Assembly: GCA_041660525.1 (NCBI GenBank)
Contig: JBAZWD010000005.1
Location: 100,511-164,510 of the forward strand
Direction: 5' to 3'
Length of the DNA: 64,000 bases
From: JABCZS01 sp041660525
GTDB lineage: Bacteria > Pseudomonadota > Gammaproteobacteria > JABCZS01
The notes under the pieces are model-generated. The model was not told the DNA's origin and did no database searches. It saw nothing but the letters and a program-made list of their open reading frames with translations. Below are positions 9,774 to 18,696 of the stretch, piece after piece. Each line of letters starts with the position of its first letter. Position 1 is the first letter of the stretch. Both the position numbers and the translations under genes were made by a program.

Positions 9774-9899
9774 TCATGACAAGGCTCTGGTGTCAGGCAT
9801 GGGTTTAAAGAAGTTCAATTTCCCCCAAAAAATCACTGTGGCTTTTCAATATAGGATATGGGGTCAGTCTATTCTTCTTTCTTGCATCTAATAAAATTG

Positions 9900-10841
9900 C
9901 TAAGTGATTGATCCATCTTTACAAGAATAAGTGCTACCCACATTTATTGCCTGCAAAAAATCCTGATCATGCGAAATGGCAATAATTCCTCCTGGATAAA
10001 CTTTTAAAACCTGGATCGCATGTTCTCGAGTTTCAAAATCAAGATTATTAGTCATTTCATCCAGGATCAATATTTTTGGTGTTTTTGCAGCAATTTGCGC
10101 AAGACTAAGCCGCGCTTTTTCTCCACCTGAGAGGATCGATATTTTTGCGTTCACTTCTTCATTAGTGCGAAATAAAAAATCATTTAAATGACGTCGCACT
10201 TCAATATGCGTCCAAGCAGGTATGCAAGTTTCTATGCATTCAAGTACGGATTGCTGTGTATTGAGTGTCCCATAGTGTTGATCAAGATAACCGATATCTT
10301 GAGATTTTGGCACGTGCCAATCTCCTGTTTTAATCACTTGGCTTTCAGCTAATATCGCTTTAATTAAAGTAGATTTGCCGCTGCCATTATCACCTAATAT
10401 AGCAACACGCTCACCACTAAAAATAAAAAAATTAATATGGCTCAAAATATATTGATCTGGAACATAAGCGATAGCACCATCACTGATAGACACTAACATT
10501 TTTTTCTCAACATCTGCTGCCGTGAATAAAAACTAATGATTGGTTGGCTCGTCTAATAACAATAAATCAGGGTCTATACTTAAGGCCTGTGACAGCACTG
10601 CATTAAAACGCTGACCACCGCTTAATGATGCAAAGTCTTCAACAATTTGTGGCACGTATCCTACACGTATATCTTTTGATGCTATTTCTAGCAACATTTT
10701 AAGCAAACTTGATTTTCCACTACCATTACGTCCGATAATAGCAATCCGACTCCCATAGGGAACTTCAACGCTAAAATCTGTAAAACAAACTTTATGTGGA
10801 AATGAAAGGCTGATATTTTTAAGTTGAATAACTTCATGCAT
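9900..10841 (-). pseudogene. Decayed ABC-F ATPase with large internal deletion and in-frame stop
   Basis: Two pieces in the same frame. The first (10841-10533, 102 residues) has Walker A GRNGSGKS, signature LSGGQ and Walker B LLLLDEPTNH, then a TAG at 10533-10535. The second resumes FLFTAADVEKK and continues with a full second nucleotide-binding domain: Walker A GDNGSGKS, LSGGE and ILDEMTNN. The rest of domain one and the inter-domain linker, roughly 200 residues in intact ABC-F proteins, are missing exactly at the stop. ABC-F proteins act on the ribosome, some giving antibiotic resistance. An internal ATG at 10499 could still give a 199-residue single-domain product. Confidence 0.85.
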
Positions 10842-11045
10842 GATATATCTCTCTTAAGTATTACAAAGGGTAATTGGGCTTAAGCAGATATTTTCATGAT
10901 TCCACCTTGGTTGAAATTTGGATATTATTAAAATTTAAATGATTTTTGTGAAAAAATCAATAATTATATCTTTGGGGTTCCCCATCTTGGCTCATTATGT
11001 TACCGTTGTATCAATTGTAGAAAACAACTGGAGGATATTGACCGG

Positions 11046-12233
11046 ATGTATTTTATCCCTGAATTGCCATTACAGCTTAATGCCCTAGTATTATTTGGCA
11101 TTTTGCTATTAGCAGGTCTTATCTTTGGTGAAATTACAAGACGTATAAAGTTCTTACCCCAGATTTTTGGCTACACCATTGCAGGCTTTTTATTAAGTCC
11201 TAGCGTTTTAAATATTATCAATCAAACGGCAATCGAAGAAACACGTATTTTTATTCAGATTTCGCTAGGTCTTATTATGTTTGATTTGGGGCGCTATCTA
11301 GATTTCAGATGGTTACGACATGATCTAGGCATATTATATTCTTCATTAACTGAATCTCTATTAACATTTATTTTAGTTTATATATTACTGAGATTTTTTG
11401 ATTTTCCTATGTTACCTGCGCTTTTAGCAGCTACATTTGCGATCGCAACATCACCTGCGGTCGTTATGTTGGTTGCACGTGACTTAAACGCAAATGGCCC
11501 TGTTACTCGCAGAACTTTAATTTTAACTAGTCTCAATAACTTTTTTAGCATGGTCTTATTTTCTATTCTTCTGCCATTTACTTTAACATCGGTCCCGAGT
11601 GAGCTTTATCCCTTTCACGCTGGATACCGTCTTATAGGCTCTATTATTTTAGGATTGACTACTTTTTTATTAATTAAATATATTGCACACTTAACGCAGA
11701 AAATTCAAATAAAACAATTTGTGTTGGTCATCGGTATTGTTATGCTCACCATAGGATTAGCTAATTTATTGCAATTATCAACATTACTTTCTTTATTTGT
11801 TTTAGGCGTAGCGGTTAGGAATTTTGATAAACATCATAATTTAATGGAAATTGATATTGCATGGCTTGCACGCCCTTTCATTATTATATTATTTGTTATT
11901 TCTGGATTTTATTTACAATTTCAAGGCCTATGGTTAACGAGCGCAGTGGTGATTGCATTTATTCTGGTGCGGATGCTGGCTAAGTTTGTCGGTGTTTATT
12001 TATTTGCTAAAAGCAGCAGGATATCAAAACAACAAAGTTCTAATATTGCGCTAGCATTAACGCCTATGGGTGGAGCTGCCATTGGTATGTATAGTATTTT
12101 AGAAATGGGCAGTCCTGAGCTGACGCATCAACTGGCCATTATTATTACTGCCGTGTTAACTGTTTTAAATCTTGTTGGTCCTATCGCAGCACAATTTGCC
12201 TTTATTCGCGCCAACGAAACAGAAAAAGAGTAA
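11046..12233 (+). CDS. CPA2-type cation:proton antiporter
   Basis: 395 residues, almost entirely hydrophobic with about 11-12 membrane spans. The FGEITRRIKFLPQIFGYTIAG segment and the SLGLIMFDLGRYLDF segment match the Na+/H+ exchanger domain of the KefB/CPA2 superfamily. There is no cytoplasmic TrkA/RCK domain, so this is the short form. It exchanges a monovalent cation, probably Na+ or K+, for protons at the inner membrane. RBS GGAGG at 11030-11034. The next gene starts 6 bp after the stop, implying one operon. Confidence 0.85.
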   Translation: MYFIPELPLQLNALVLFGILLLAGLIFGEITRRIKFLPQIFGYTIAGFLLSPSVLNIINQTAIEETRIFIQISLGLIMFDLGRYLDFRWLRHDLGILYSSLTESLLTFILVYILLRFFDFPMLPALLAATFAIATSPAVVMLVARDLNANGPVTRRTLILTSLNNFFSMVLFSILLPFTLTSVPSELYPFHAGYRLIGSIILGLTTFLLIKYIAHLTQKIQIKQFVLVIGIVMLTIGLANLLQLSTLLSLFVLGVAVRNFDKHHNLMEIDIAWLARPFIIILFVISGFYLQFQGLWLTSAVVIAFILVRMLAKFVGVYLFAKSSRISKQQSSNIALALTPMGGAAIGMYSILEMGSPELTHQLAIIITAVLTVLNLVGPIAAQFAFIRANETEKE

Positions 12234-12239
12234 TTGCTA

Positions 12240-13364
12240 ATGGATAACATGATATTTAAACATAATGAAACAATAAGCCTGGGTATAGAAATTGAACTGC
12301 AATTAATCGATCTCTACACCATGGATTTAGCCATGGAAGCAGAAGATTTTCTGCAACGCATTTTACCACTGCCGCATTTTGGTGAAATAAAACCCGAGAT
12401 TACGCAATCGATGATTGAAATTAATTCCTCAATTCATCAAAATTATCGTTCTTTAATTATTGAGTTACAAGCTACAAGAGATTTTCTAGCCAATGAAGCT
12501 TTGAAAACACATATTGGTATTTGTGGCGGCGGGACACATCCTTTTCAAAAATGGAATCAACAAAGAATTTTCCCTTCTGCACATTTTAAATCTCGTTCAG
12601 AGCAGTATGGTTATTTAGCAAAAAAATTCTCAGTGTTCGGTCAACATATTCATATCGGTTGCGCCAATGGCAATGATGCACTTTATCTCTGTCATGCCTT
12701 GGCAAGGTATATGCCACATTTTGTTGCCTTATCCGCATCTTCTCCTTTTTATGAAGGCATGGATACAACTTTTGATTGTTCAAGACTTAATGTAATTAGC
12801 GCCTTCCCATTAAGCGGAACCCCACCTTGGATATCAGAATGGGATGAGTTTGTAGCCTATTTTAGAAAGATGTCCGATCTTGGCGTTGTAAAAAGTACAA
12901 AAGATTTTTATTGGGATATTCGACCAAAACCAGAATACGGTACGGTTGAGATTAGGATCTGCGATACGCCTTTAACTGTTGAGAAATCTGCAATATTAGC
13001 AGCGTATGCGCAAACGCTGGCTGCTTACTTATTGCATGAAAAACCTATCATATCTAAAGAAGTTTATTTAACATATATTATCAATCGTTTTAGTGCCACA
13101 CGCTATGGCCTAGATGCTGAAATAGTTGACCCTATTCAAGAGTTACGTTTACCACTCGCTGATGATATTATCGATACGTGTAAAAAAATTAATGAATATG
13201 CGCAAAATCTTAATACTGTTGAAGCACTGGAACAAATTAAATTAGAAGCATCTGCAAAAATAAATGATGCCACCTGGCTGCGTAATTGTTTCGCTCAAGA
13301 AAAATCATTGGCTGATATGGTGCGTGCACAATCAAAATTATGGTTGAATCAAGATCTGACTTGA
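12240..13364 (+). CDS. YbdK-type carboxylate-amine ligase (GCS2 family)
   Basis: About 374 residues, the usual size of the YbdK family. Family features: GIEIELQL near the N-terminus, GGGTHPF, FGQHIHIG, SASSPFYEG and the late VEIRICDTP. These are the Mg-ATP and substrate residues of the glutamate-cysteine ligase type 2 fold, which in YbdK has weak glutamate-cysteine ligase activity; the natural product is unclear. I prefer ATG at 12240 over TTG at 12234 because AAAAAGAG lies 9 bp before it. Coupled to the upstream antiporter. Confidence 0.88.
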   Translation: MDNMIFKHNETISLGIEIELQLIDLYTMDLAMEAEDFLQRILPLPHFGEIKPEITQSMIEINSSIHQNYRSLIIELQATRDFLANEALKTHIGICGGGTHPFQKWNQQRIFPSAHFKSRSEQYGYLAKKFSVFGQHIHIGCANGNDALYLCHALARYMPHFVALSASSPFYEGMDTTFDCSRLNVISAFPLSGTPPWISEWDEFVAYFRKMSDLGVVKSTKDFYWDIRPKPEYGTVEIRICDTPLTVEKSAILAAYAQTLAAYLLHEKPIISKEVYLTYIINRFSATRYGLDAEIVDPIQELRLPLADDIIDTCKKINEYAQNLNTVEALEQIKLEASAKINDATWLRNCFAQEKSLADMVRAQSKLWLNQDLT

Positions 13365-13439
13365 TTATTTACCGTAATAATTTAATTTTAATGATTCAGT
13401 TTATTATAAAGCCAACTCAGAATGGGGTTAGGCATAGGT

Positions 13440-14474
13440 TTAATATTTTTTATTAAACATACGCTTCATTCTCAAAGCTACATTAACCAAAATGATCAGC
13501 GCAGGTACTTCAACTAGAGGGCCGATAACGCCAGCAAATGCTTCAGGAGAACTCAGGCCAAAAGTAGCAATAGCCACAGCAATTGCTAATTCAAAATTGT
13601 TTCCCGCAGCTGTAAAAGCCAAAGTGGTTGAACGTGCATAATCAACGCCCATCCATTTGCTAATAAACATTCCCAATAAAAACATAATCGCAAAATAGAT
13701 TGCCAAAGGAATAGCAATTTTCAAAACATCCATGGGGATAGATAAAATGGCATCACCTTTGAGACTGAACATCACCACAATAGTGAACAGCAAAGCGAAC
13801 AGCGTCAAATAGCCTATTCGACTACAAAATTCATTTTCGTACCAACTTAATCCCTTTTGCTTCACTAATAGCCAGCGGGTCAAAAATCCTGCGGCAAAAG
13901 GTATGCCCAGATATATAAGCACACTATGCGAAATATCAGCGACACTAATATTAATCTCAAAAGCATGCATGCCTAGTTCTTGCGGTAACCAATAAATAAA
14001 AAACCAAGCGTAACCGCTAAACAATAAAATTTGAAAAATACTATTAAACGCGACAAGACCAGCACAATATTCACGGTTCCCACCGGCTAGATCATTCCAA
14101 ACGATTACCATCGCAATACAACGCGCGATACCAATCAAAATCACGCCAACCATATACTGCGGTTCATCATGCAAAAATAAAAAAGCCAAGCTGAACATCA
14201 ATACCGGCCCAATGACCCAATTTAAAAGCAACGAAACCCACAAGATTTTAATATCTTTGAAAACTAAAGGCATTTCGCCATAATTAACTTTTGCTAAGGG
14301 AGGATACATCATTAAAATCAAACCAATCGCAATAGGAATATTTGTTGTGCCCACATTATAGCTATTGATAAACTCCGGCATAGTTGGAATTAAATTCCCC
14401 AATAAAACGCCCAGCATCATTGCCAAAAATATCCATAATGTTAAATATCGCTCAACAAAAGCTAATTTTTTCAC
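13440..14474 (-). CDS. ACR3-family arsenite efflux permease
   Basis: 344 residues with about 10 membrane spans. The ACR3 hallmark GIARCIAMVIVWN, carrying the conserved cysteine needed for arsenite export, is present, as is FTAAGNNFELAIAVA. It exports As(III), possibly Sb(III), across the inner membrane using the proton gradient. The start overlaps the arsR stop by 4 bp, so the two are translationally coupled. No arsenate reductase (arsC) or arsH is present nearby, so as encoded here the locus handles arsenite. Confidence 0.93.
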   Translation of the reverse strand: MKKLAFVERYLTLWIFLAMMLGVLLGNLIPTMPEFINSYNVGTTNIPIAIGLILMMYPPLAKVNYGEMPLVFKDIKILWVSLLLNWVIGPVLMFSLAFLFLHDEPQYMVGVILIGIARCIAMVIVWNDLAGGNREYCAGLVAFNSIFQILLFSGYAWFFIYWLPQELGMHAFEINISVADISHSVLIYLGIPFAAGFLTRWLLVKQKGLSWYENEFCSRIGYLTLFALLFTIVVMFSLKGDAILSIPMDVLKIAIPLAIYFAIMFLLGMFISKWMGVDYARSTTLAFTAAGNNFELAIAVAIATFGLSSPEAFAGVIGPLVEVPALIILVNVALRMKRMFNKKY

Positions 14475-14782
14475 GTTTCACACTCCGTCTTACAACTTGC
14501 GCCAGCGCAACAATTTTTAGTTAAAAATCCTAATAAAGCATTCATGGCTGTATAATCAGCGGAATAATAAATGAAGCGACTTTCTTGTCGTGCATGGATT
14601 AAACCTGCATGAGTAAGTTCTTTTAAATGGAAAGAAAGTGATGATCCTGGTATTCCGGTTATCTCCTTAATCTCTCCAACAGAAATTCCCGCACTACCTG
14701 CCTGAACCAGTAAACGAAAAATGGTAAGTCGAGATTCTTGAGCAAGCGCCGCTAAGGCTGTAATGACAGTTATTGTTTCCAT
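14471..14782 (-). CDS. arsR: ArsR-family arsenite-responsive repressor
   Basis: 103 residues with a winged helix: ESRLTIFRLLVQAGSAG and SSLSFHLKELTHAGLI. It lacks the classic ELCVCDL cysteine site in the DNA-binding helix but ends NCCAGASCKTECET, a C-terminal cysteine cluster like the alternative As(III) site of some ArsR proteins paired with ACR3. It should release the operator at 14783-14810 when arsenite binds. First gene of arsR-acr3. Confidence 0.92.
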   Translation of the reverse strand: METITVITALAALAQESRLTIFRLLVQAGSAGISVGEIKEITGIPGSSLSFHLKELTHAGLIHARQESRFIYYSADYTAMNALLGFLTKNCCAGASCKTECET

Positions 14783-14810
14783 ATTTCTATTATTATCGAA
14801 TAATAGAAAT
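14783..14810. promoter_or_regulatory. ArsR operator
   Basis: Perfect dyad with 12-nt arms, ATTTCTATTATT then ATCG then AATAATAGAAAT, directly abutting the arsR start codon. Its position and symmetry fit autoregulation by ArsR; binding is inferred. Confidence 0.7.
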
Positions 14811-14868
14811 TATACAAGAAATATTTAAGTTTGTGATGAAGTAATACTGTTTAGAATTAATTGAAAAC

Positions 14869-14914
14869 TGGAGCCAGGCGGGATCGAACCGCCAACCTCC
14901 TGCGTGCAAGGCAG
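14869..14914 (-). repeat. att site: displaced 3' fragment of tRNA-Ala (copy A)
   Basis: 46 bp identical to the 3' part of the intact tRNA-Ala(UGC) gene at 22618-22690, running from the anticodon stem to the discriminator base, then diverging (ATGGTTTT). Same orientation as the intact gene. Such fragments mark the far end of elements integrated in a tRNA 3' end; this copy is the left border of island 1. Confidence 0.88.
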
Positions 14915-15004
14915 ATGGTTTTAATTCCTTTCTGGTATCAGAAATCAAGGGGCTAATTGTCCTTGTTTTACCTAAGAAAATACTCTCACATCGCTAATTG
15001 CTCT

Positions 15005-15027
15005 CGGGGAGCACTGAGGGAGCAAAT
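15005..15027. repeat. Tandem GGGGAGCA-type repeat near att, possible integrase arm site
   Basis: Two adjacent units, GGGGAGCACT and GAGGGAGCA followed by AAT. Its layout resembles the tandem GGGGTCACC and GGGGTAACC repeats at 18381 and 22449. Pairs of G-rich repeats beside tRNA-integrated elements are typical of tyrosine-recombinase arm sites; this is inference. Confidence 0.4.
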
Positions 15028-15174
15028 TCTCCCGATACTGTCAGGAGAATCTTGTCATTGATACCAAAAATCAAACTCACATAGCAAAAATATAAATGGC
15101 CATGATCTTTCCTCGAGCCTGAATCCTTATTTTTGCATATTCATCCTTGATTTAATTAAAAAAACATTAATATA

Positions 15175-15204
15175 TTGACTATTTGCAGAAAAATGTCATA
15201 ATAT
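15175..15204 (+). promoter_or_regulatory. Sigma70-type promoter for the RloA-like gene
   Basis: TTGACT at 15175-15180 and TAATAT at 15199-15204 (18-bp spacer), or CATAAT at 15197-15202 (16-bp spacer). An 11-bp direct repeat ATTAATATATT at 15166-15176 and 15203-15213 brackets the promoter and could bind a regulator. Confidence 0.6.
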
Positions 15205-15235
15205 TAATATATTATTGTACTGGATGGTGAATAAC

Positions 15236-16489
15236 ATGCTTATTGAGTTCCGGGTTCAGAATTTTCGATCTTTGCGTGATGAGCAAGTTCTAAGCTTTGT
15301 AGCCACAACGGATAATACCCTATTGAATCAAAATACGTTTCCATCAGGGATCAAAGCTGCGCCCCAATTATTGCGCAGCATGGCGCTTTATGGCCCAAAT
15401 GCTGCGGGCAAATCTAATATTATTAAAGCGTTACAGTATATGTGCCGAGTCATTGCAGAATCAGCAAATTTGCAGGCAGGTCACGCTTTTAATGTTCAAG
15501 CTTTTCGGCTAGATACTGAATCAAATAAGAAGCCCACAGTATTTGAAGTCTCATTTCTTTTAGATGGAATTCGCCATCAATATGGATTTTCATTAAATTC
15601 TGAACGAATTCTCAGTGAGTATCTTTTAGTCTATAAAGCTTTTAAACCACAGCAATGGTTTGCACGGCATTATGACTCTAAAACTAACCAATATCATTAT
15701 GAGTTTGGCGCGGGTCTTAAAGGAAAAAAAAGCGTATGGGAAAGTACTACTCGACCTAATTCACTTTTTTTATCCATGGCTGTTCATCTCAATAGCGAAC
15801 AACTACGCCCTATCTTTGATTTTTTTGTAACTAAATTAATCATAGTCGGTGACGATACGCCATTGAACCCTCTAGTTACTATCGATATGTTAAAACAACC
15901 AGAGAGTAACCACAAAATCTGTGATTTTCTTAACGCTGCTGATATCAGTATTGCTGCTATCAATGTTGTTCCCCGGAAGGTCCCAGGACAAACACTACAT
16001 TTTGATTTGCAAACTGGCAAAACAGAAAAGATAACGGGAGAGGTAGATACAAACGAGCTTCATTTTTATCATAAAACTGAAAAAGGTGAAGCAACCTTCA
16101 ATCTCCCAGATGAATCTAAGGGAACAAGACAGTTATTATTTCTTACCGGCCCCATATTTGATATTATTGATAAAGGTCTGATTTTAATTATTGATGAATT
16201 AGATAGCAGCTTGCACCCATTGTTAGTGCAGCGATTAGTAAAATTATTTCACACACCATCTCTTAACACAAAAGGTGCACAATTAATTTTCACTACTCAT
16301 GATACTTCATTACTGAGTTCAAATTTATTTCGTCGAGATCAAATTTGGTTTGTAGAAAAAGATAACGAACAAGCTTCAAAGCTTTATTCTCTCTCAGAAT
16401 TTAGTCCACGTAAAAATGAAGCGTTAGAAAGCGGCTATTTTAAAGGGCGCTATGGTGGTTTGCCACTTTTCAGGGAGTGGCATAAGTAA
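15236..16489 (+). CDS. RloA-like AAA15/OLD-type ATPase, defence module
   Basis: 417 residues from the ATG that gives MLIEFRVQNFRSLRDEQ, the usual start of this family (GGTGA lies just upstream; TTG 15215 and ATG 15224 are alternatives). SMC/ABC-type ATPase: Walker A GPNAAGKS (residues 53-60), signature-like DESKGTRQL, Walker B LILIIDELDSSLH, then TTHDTSLL. Immediately followed by an RloB-like Toprim protein; such ATPase-Toprim pairs (RloAB, related in logic to PARIS and OLD systems) act in phage defence. It probably senses a phage component and controls the partner nuclease. Confidence 0.85.
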   Translation: MLIEFRVQNFRSLRDEQVLSFVATTDNTLLNQNTFPSGIKAAPQLLRSMALYGPNAAGKSNIIKALQYMCRVIAESANLQAGHAFNVQAFRLDTESNKKPTVFEVSFLLDGIRHQYGFSLNSERILSEYLLVYKAFKPQQWFARHYDSKTNQYHYEFGAGLKGKKSVWESTTRPNSLFLSMAVHLNSEQLRPIFDFFVTKLIIVGDDTPLNPLVTIDMLKQPESNHKICDFLNAADISIAAINVVPRKVPGQTLHFDLQTGKTEKITGEVDTNELHFYHKTEKGEATFNLPDESKGTRQLLFLTGPIFDIIDKGLILIIDELDSSLHPLLVQRLVKLFHTPSLNTKGAQLIFTTHDTSLLSSNLFRRDQIWFVEKDNEQASKLYSLSEFSPRKNEALESGYFKGRYGGLPLFREWHK

Positions 16490-16503
16490 AAGGATTTTGT
16501 AAA

Positions 16504-17157
16504 GTGGTAACCCGTCGTAATAATCTTCATCGAAACAAAAAACAACGCACTAGTTATGATCGCGCATTGATTATTTGTGAAGGAAGTAAAACTGAGCCAT
16601 CATACTTTGGCGAAATTCGCAGTGTGCACCGGTTACATACAGCTAATATTCAGATACGCCCCAGCGAATATGGAACTTCACCGTTGCAAGTTGTTCAATA
16701 TGCACATGATTTATTCATAAATGGTGATCATCATAGAGACATTCTTCCAAAAGATTTTGATCATGTGTTTGTAGTCATAGATCGTGATGATCATCTTAAT
16801 TATCATGATGCTTTACAACGAGCAAATTCATTACACAATAAATTAACAAATAACTTAAAGCAAAAAATAGGATTCTGCATCATTGCTTCCGTCCCTAGTT
16901 TTGAACTCTGGTTATTGTTGCATTTTGAAGATGTTTTACATCCAATACACAGAAATGAGGTAGTAAAACGCCTCAAGAAACATTTACCTAACTATACAAA
17001 GAATACACAGGGGATCTTTATTACAACAAGAAGTAAAATTGATTCCGCTCGGCAAAGAGCTCTTAGCTTGGCTAAAAACCACGATGCTTATGATGGGAAG
17101 GAGCCTTATACTAATGTCCATGAGTTAATTGATTTTCTTGTTACATTAAGAAATTAA
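16504..17157 (+). CDS. RloB-like Toprim protein, defence effector
   Basis: 217 residues. The Toprim-like core shows the glutamate in ALIICEGSKTEPSYF (Glu26) and the acidic pair in VFVVIDRDDH (Asp93 and Asp95), with SFELWLLLHFED as a further conserved helix. This is the RloB family, thought to be a nuclease-like partner of RloA. GTG start with AAAAGGA upstream; 14 bp after the ATPase stop, hence one operon. Confidence 0.87.
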   Translation: MVTRRNNLHRNKKQRTSYDRALIICEGSKTEPSYFGEIRSVHRLHTANIQIRPSEYGTSPLQVVQYAHDLFINGDHHRDILPKDFDHVFVVIDRDDHLNYHDALQRANSLHNKLTNNLKQKIGFCIIASVPSFELWLLLHFEDVLHPIHRNEVVKRLKKHLPNYTKNTQGIFITTRSKIDSARQRALSLAKNHDAYDGKEPYTNVHELIDFLVTLRN

Positions 17158-17163
17158 GGAAGT

Positions 17164-17930
17164 ATGATCCATATGAAACATGACTCCCAGTCCACAACAA
17201 AAAGGTGCATTTTTTGCGGAGGCACACCACTTAGTAAAGAGCATATATGGTCTGAATGGCTACATGACTATCTGCCCTCTTCCTCAGATACTCAACGTGA
17301 ATATGAAATCATTCGGGCTGGACACTCGATTAAAAAAGGAAAAAGGTTTGTGAATTTTGTAATAATCAATGGATGAGTCAGCTTGAATCTGAAACCAAGC
17401 CAATACTTCTTTCATTGATGGCAGATACACCAATTATATTAAACCAGGATGAGGTTCTGATTCTAGCACAGTGGATAACACTCAAAGTTATAGTTGCAGA
17501 ACATGATGGGGGCGATTATGTTGTGACTCCGAATGAACAACGCAAAGAATTTAAATCCTCATTAACTATTCCTCCAAATTTTAATATATGGCTTGCAAAG
17601 TTTGATGATGGCAATGAAGGGGTTGCTTATGTTCGTGAAACTAATACATGCAGAATCTTATCAGCAGATACCTCATTAAATGAACTAAATAACAATTTAC
17701 TAACGGTAACTTTAGGGCAGGAAAGTAGAAATATACAAATTGTTACCTTTAGTGTTGGTAAAATAATTGTACATGTTCGTCATAGTACTTTAGCTAATTT
17801 TGATTTTGAAAGCCCTCACTCTGCTATCCAGCTTTATCCTATTACTGCATCTTTTAGCTGGCCACCGCCACAAAGACTATCTCGCATTGAAGCAGGCCGA
17901 TTAGCTCGTTTATTAACAGAAACAATATAG
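17164..17930 (+). pseudogene. HNH-like zinc-finger protein split by a frameshift
   Basis: Two overlapping reading frames encode one family protein. The first (17164-17376) has CIFCGG and SKEHIWSEWLHDYLP. The second would continue as VCEFCNNQWMSQLESETKP from 17346 in the -1 frame; this CxxC pair completes the zinc site and WMSQLE is the expected continuation. The switch must occur in the purine run 17332-17346 (six A, GG, four A, GG). The second part as an independent frame starts at 17373. Third gene of the RloAB operon, probably an HNH-type nuclease. It could be true decay, a sequencing error, or frameshifting, though no canonical slippery heptamer lies in the right phase. Confidence 0.8.
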
Positions 17931-18111
17931 GCTGGCAACTCTGAGCTCAGGTATGCCTGCCCCTATTAATATACATCCATTCGCTATTCGCGAATCGCGA
18001 ATAGCGAATGACGAAAAAAAGCGGTCAAAGGAACCTGCCTAAACCGTGTTAAGGTTTAACTTATTAGAATATAAAGATTTTATTTTGAATAAAAGCGAAT
18101 CTTAACAGAAA
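17931..18111. other. Right end of island 1, no gene
   Basis: About 180 bp carrying a long palindrome (17978-18010) and AT-rich sequence running up to att copy B. No coding remnant is apparent. Confidence 0.6.
17978..18010. promoter_or_regulatory. Long palindrome near right end of island 1
   Basis: Perfect inverted repeat with 16-nt arms, CATTCGCTATTCGCGA and its complement, around a single A at 17994. The core TTCGCTRTTCGCGAA is shared with the palindrome at 22398-22421 upstream of the winged-helix gene of island 2. Here there is no gene leaving it on either strand, so it may be an orphan operator, a structural end of the element or a terminator. Confidence 0.6.
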
Positions 18112-18157
18112 TGGAGCCAGGCGGGATCGAACCGCCAACCTCCTGCGTGCAAGGCAG
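18112..18157 (-). repeat. att site: displaced 3' fragment of tRNA-Ala (copy B)
   Basis: The same 46 bp as in copies A and C, followed by GCGCT as in the intact gene and then divergent. Forms the right border of island 1 and the left border of island 2. The AACAGAA just before it also precedes the intact tRNA 3' end (AACAGAAC). Confidence 0.88.
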
Positions 18158-18380
18158 GCGCTACGGTTCCCAATCTATGATCAAAATCAAGGTGCTGAAC
18201 ACCTCTGTATAACCTTCCAAAAGTCTCGCATATTACTTAATTTTCGTCAAACCATTAAGCTAAGCCTCTGTTTTTTAAGAATATAAAATGACAACAAGGC
18301 AACCAAAAATATTTATAAAACTACTAATTGGCTGAGGATTTTACAATCAACTTTTCAATTATTTATTATCGAAAATGCCC

Positions 18381-18405
18381 TGGGGTCACCATGGGGTCAC
18401 CAAAT
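18381..18405. repeat. Tandem GGGGTCACC repeat near att copy B
   Basis: TGGGGTCACCA directly followed by TGGGGTCACC and AAAT. A closely similar element (GGGGTAACAC, GGGGTAACC, AAAT) lies at 22449-22473 at the other end of island 2, in the same orientation. Candidate arm-type recombinase sites. Confidence 0.5.
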
Positions 18406-18491
18406 TTTTTTTAACTTTAATCTCGCTCTATATGTGATGGATTTTTAGTTATTCCCTCTTAAAATCTAAGTCTTCTTAAAAAGGAATTTTT

Positions 18492-18644
18492 ACGAATTTA
18501 AATGAAGCCCAAAGACTTATTCAAACAGGTGAATCCCATGTTTTGGAATTAAAAAAAATCTACTTGCAATTACGACGCCTGATTTCGGCAAATTCCGGCG
18601 AACTCCGGCAAGTTTTAAGCTATCGTAATAATAGACTGGAATGA
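18492..18644 (+). pseudogene. Remnant resembling the start of a Schlafen AlbA_2 protein
   Basis: One open frame reads TNLNEAQRLIQTGESHVLELKK and then loses similarity before a TGA at 18642. The pattern of a short helix followed by TGE..xLExK is that of the N-terminus of AlbA_2 (Schlafen-type) proteins found in defence islands. No start codon precedes it. Too short for certainty. Confidence 0.35.
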
Positions 18645-18696
18645 GCAAGAATAGAGTTATGGATAACATTTCTGCGATCATACAAATGTTAACCCA

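Larger units (their letters stand above)
14915..15235. other. Left end of island 1, no gene
   Basis: About 320 bp between the att copy and the RloA-like gene. It holds a tandem repeat GGGGAGCACTGAGGGAGCA at 15006-15024, a hairpin ATTCTCC/GGAGAAT at 15026-15050 and the promoter of the ATPase gene. No integrase or remnant of one is recognisable. Confidence 0.6.
18158..18696. other. Left end of island 2, no intact gene
   Basis: About 540 bp. Contains a tandem G-rich repeat at 18381-18405 and a short coding remnant at 18492-18644. A short stretch ATCAAGGTGCT just after att resembles ATCAAGGGGCT at the same place in island 1. No integrase is seen. Confidence 0.6.
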
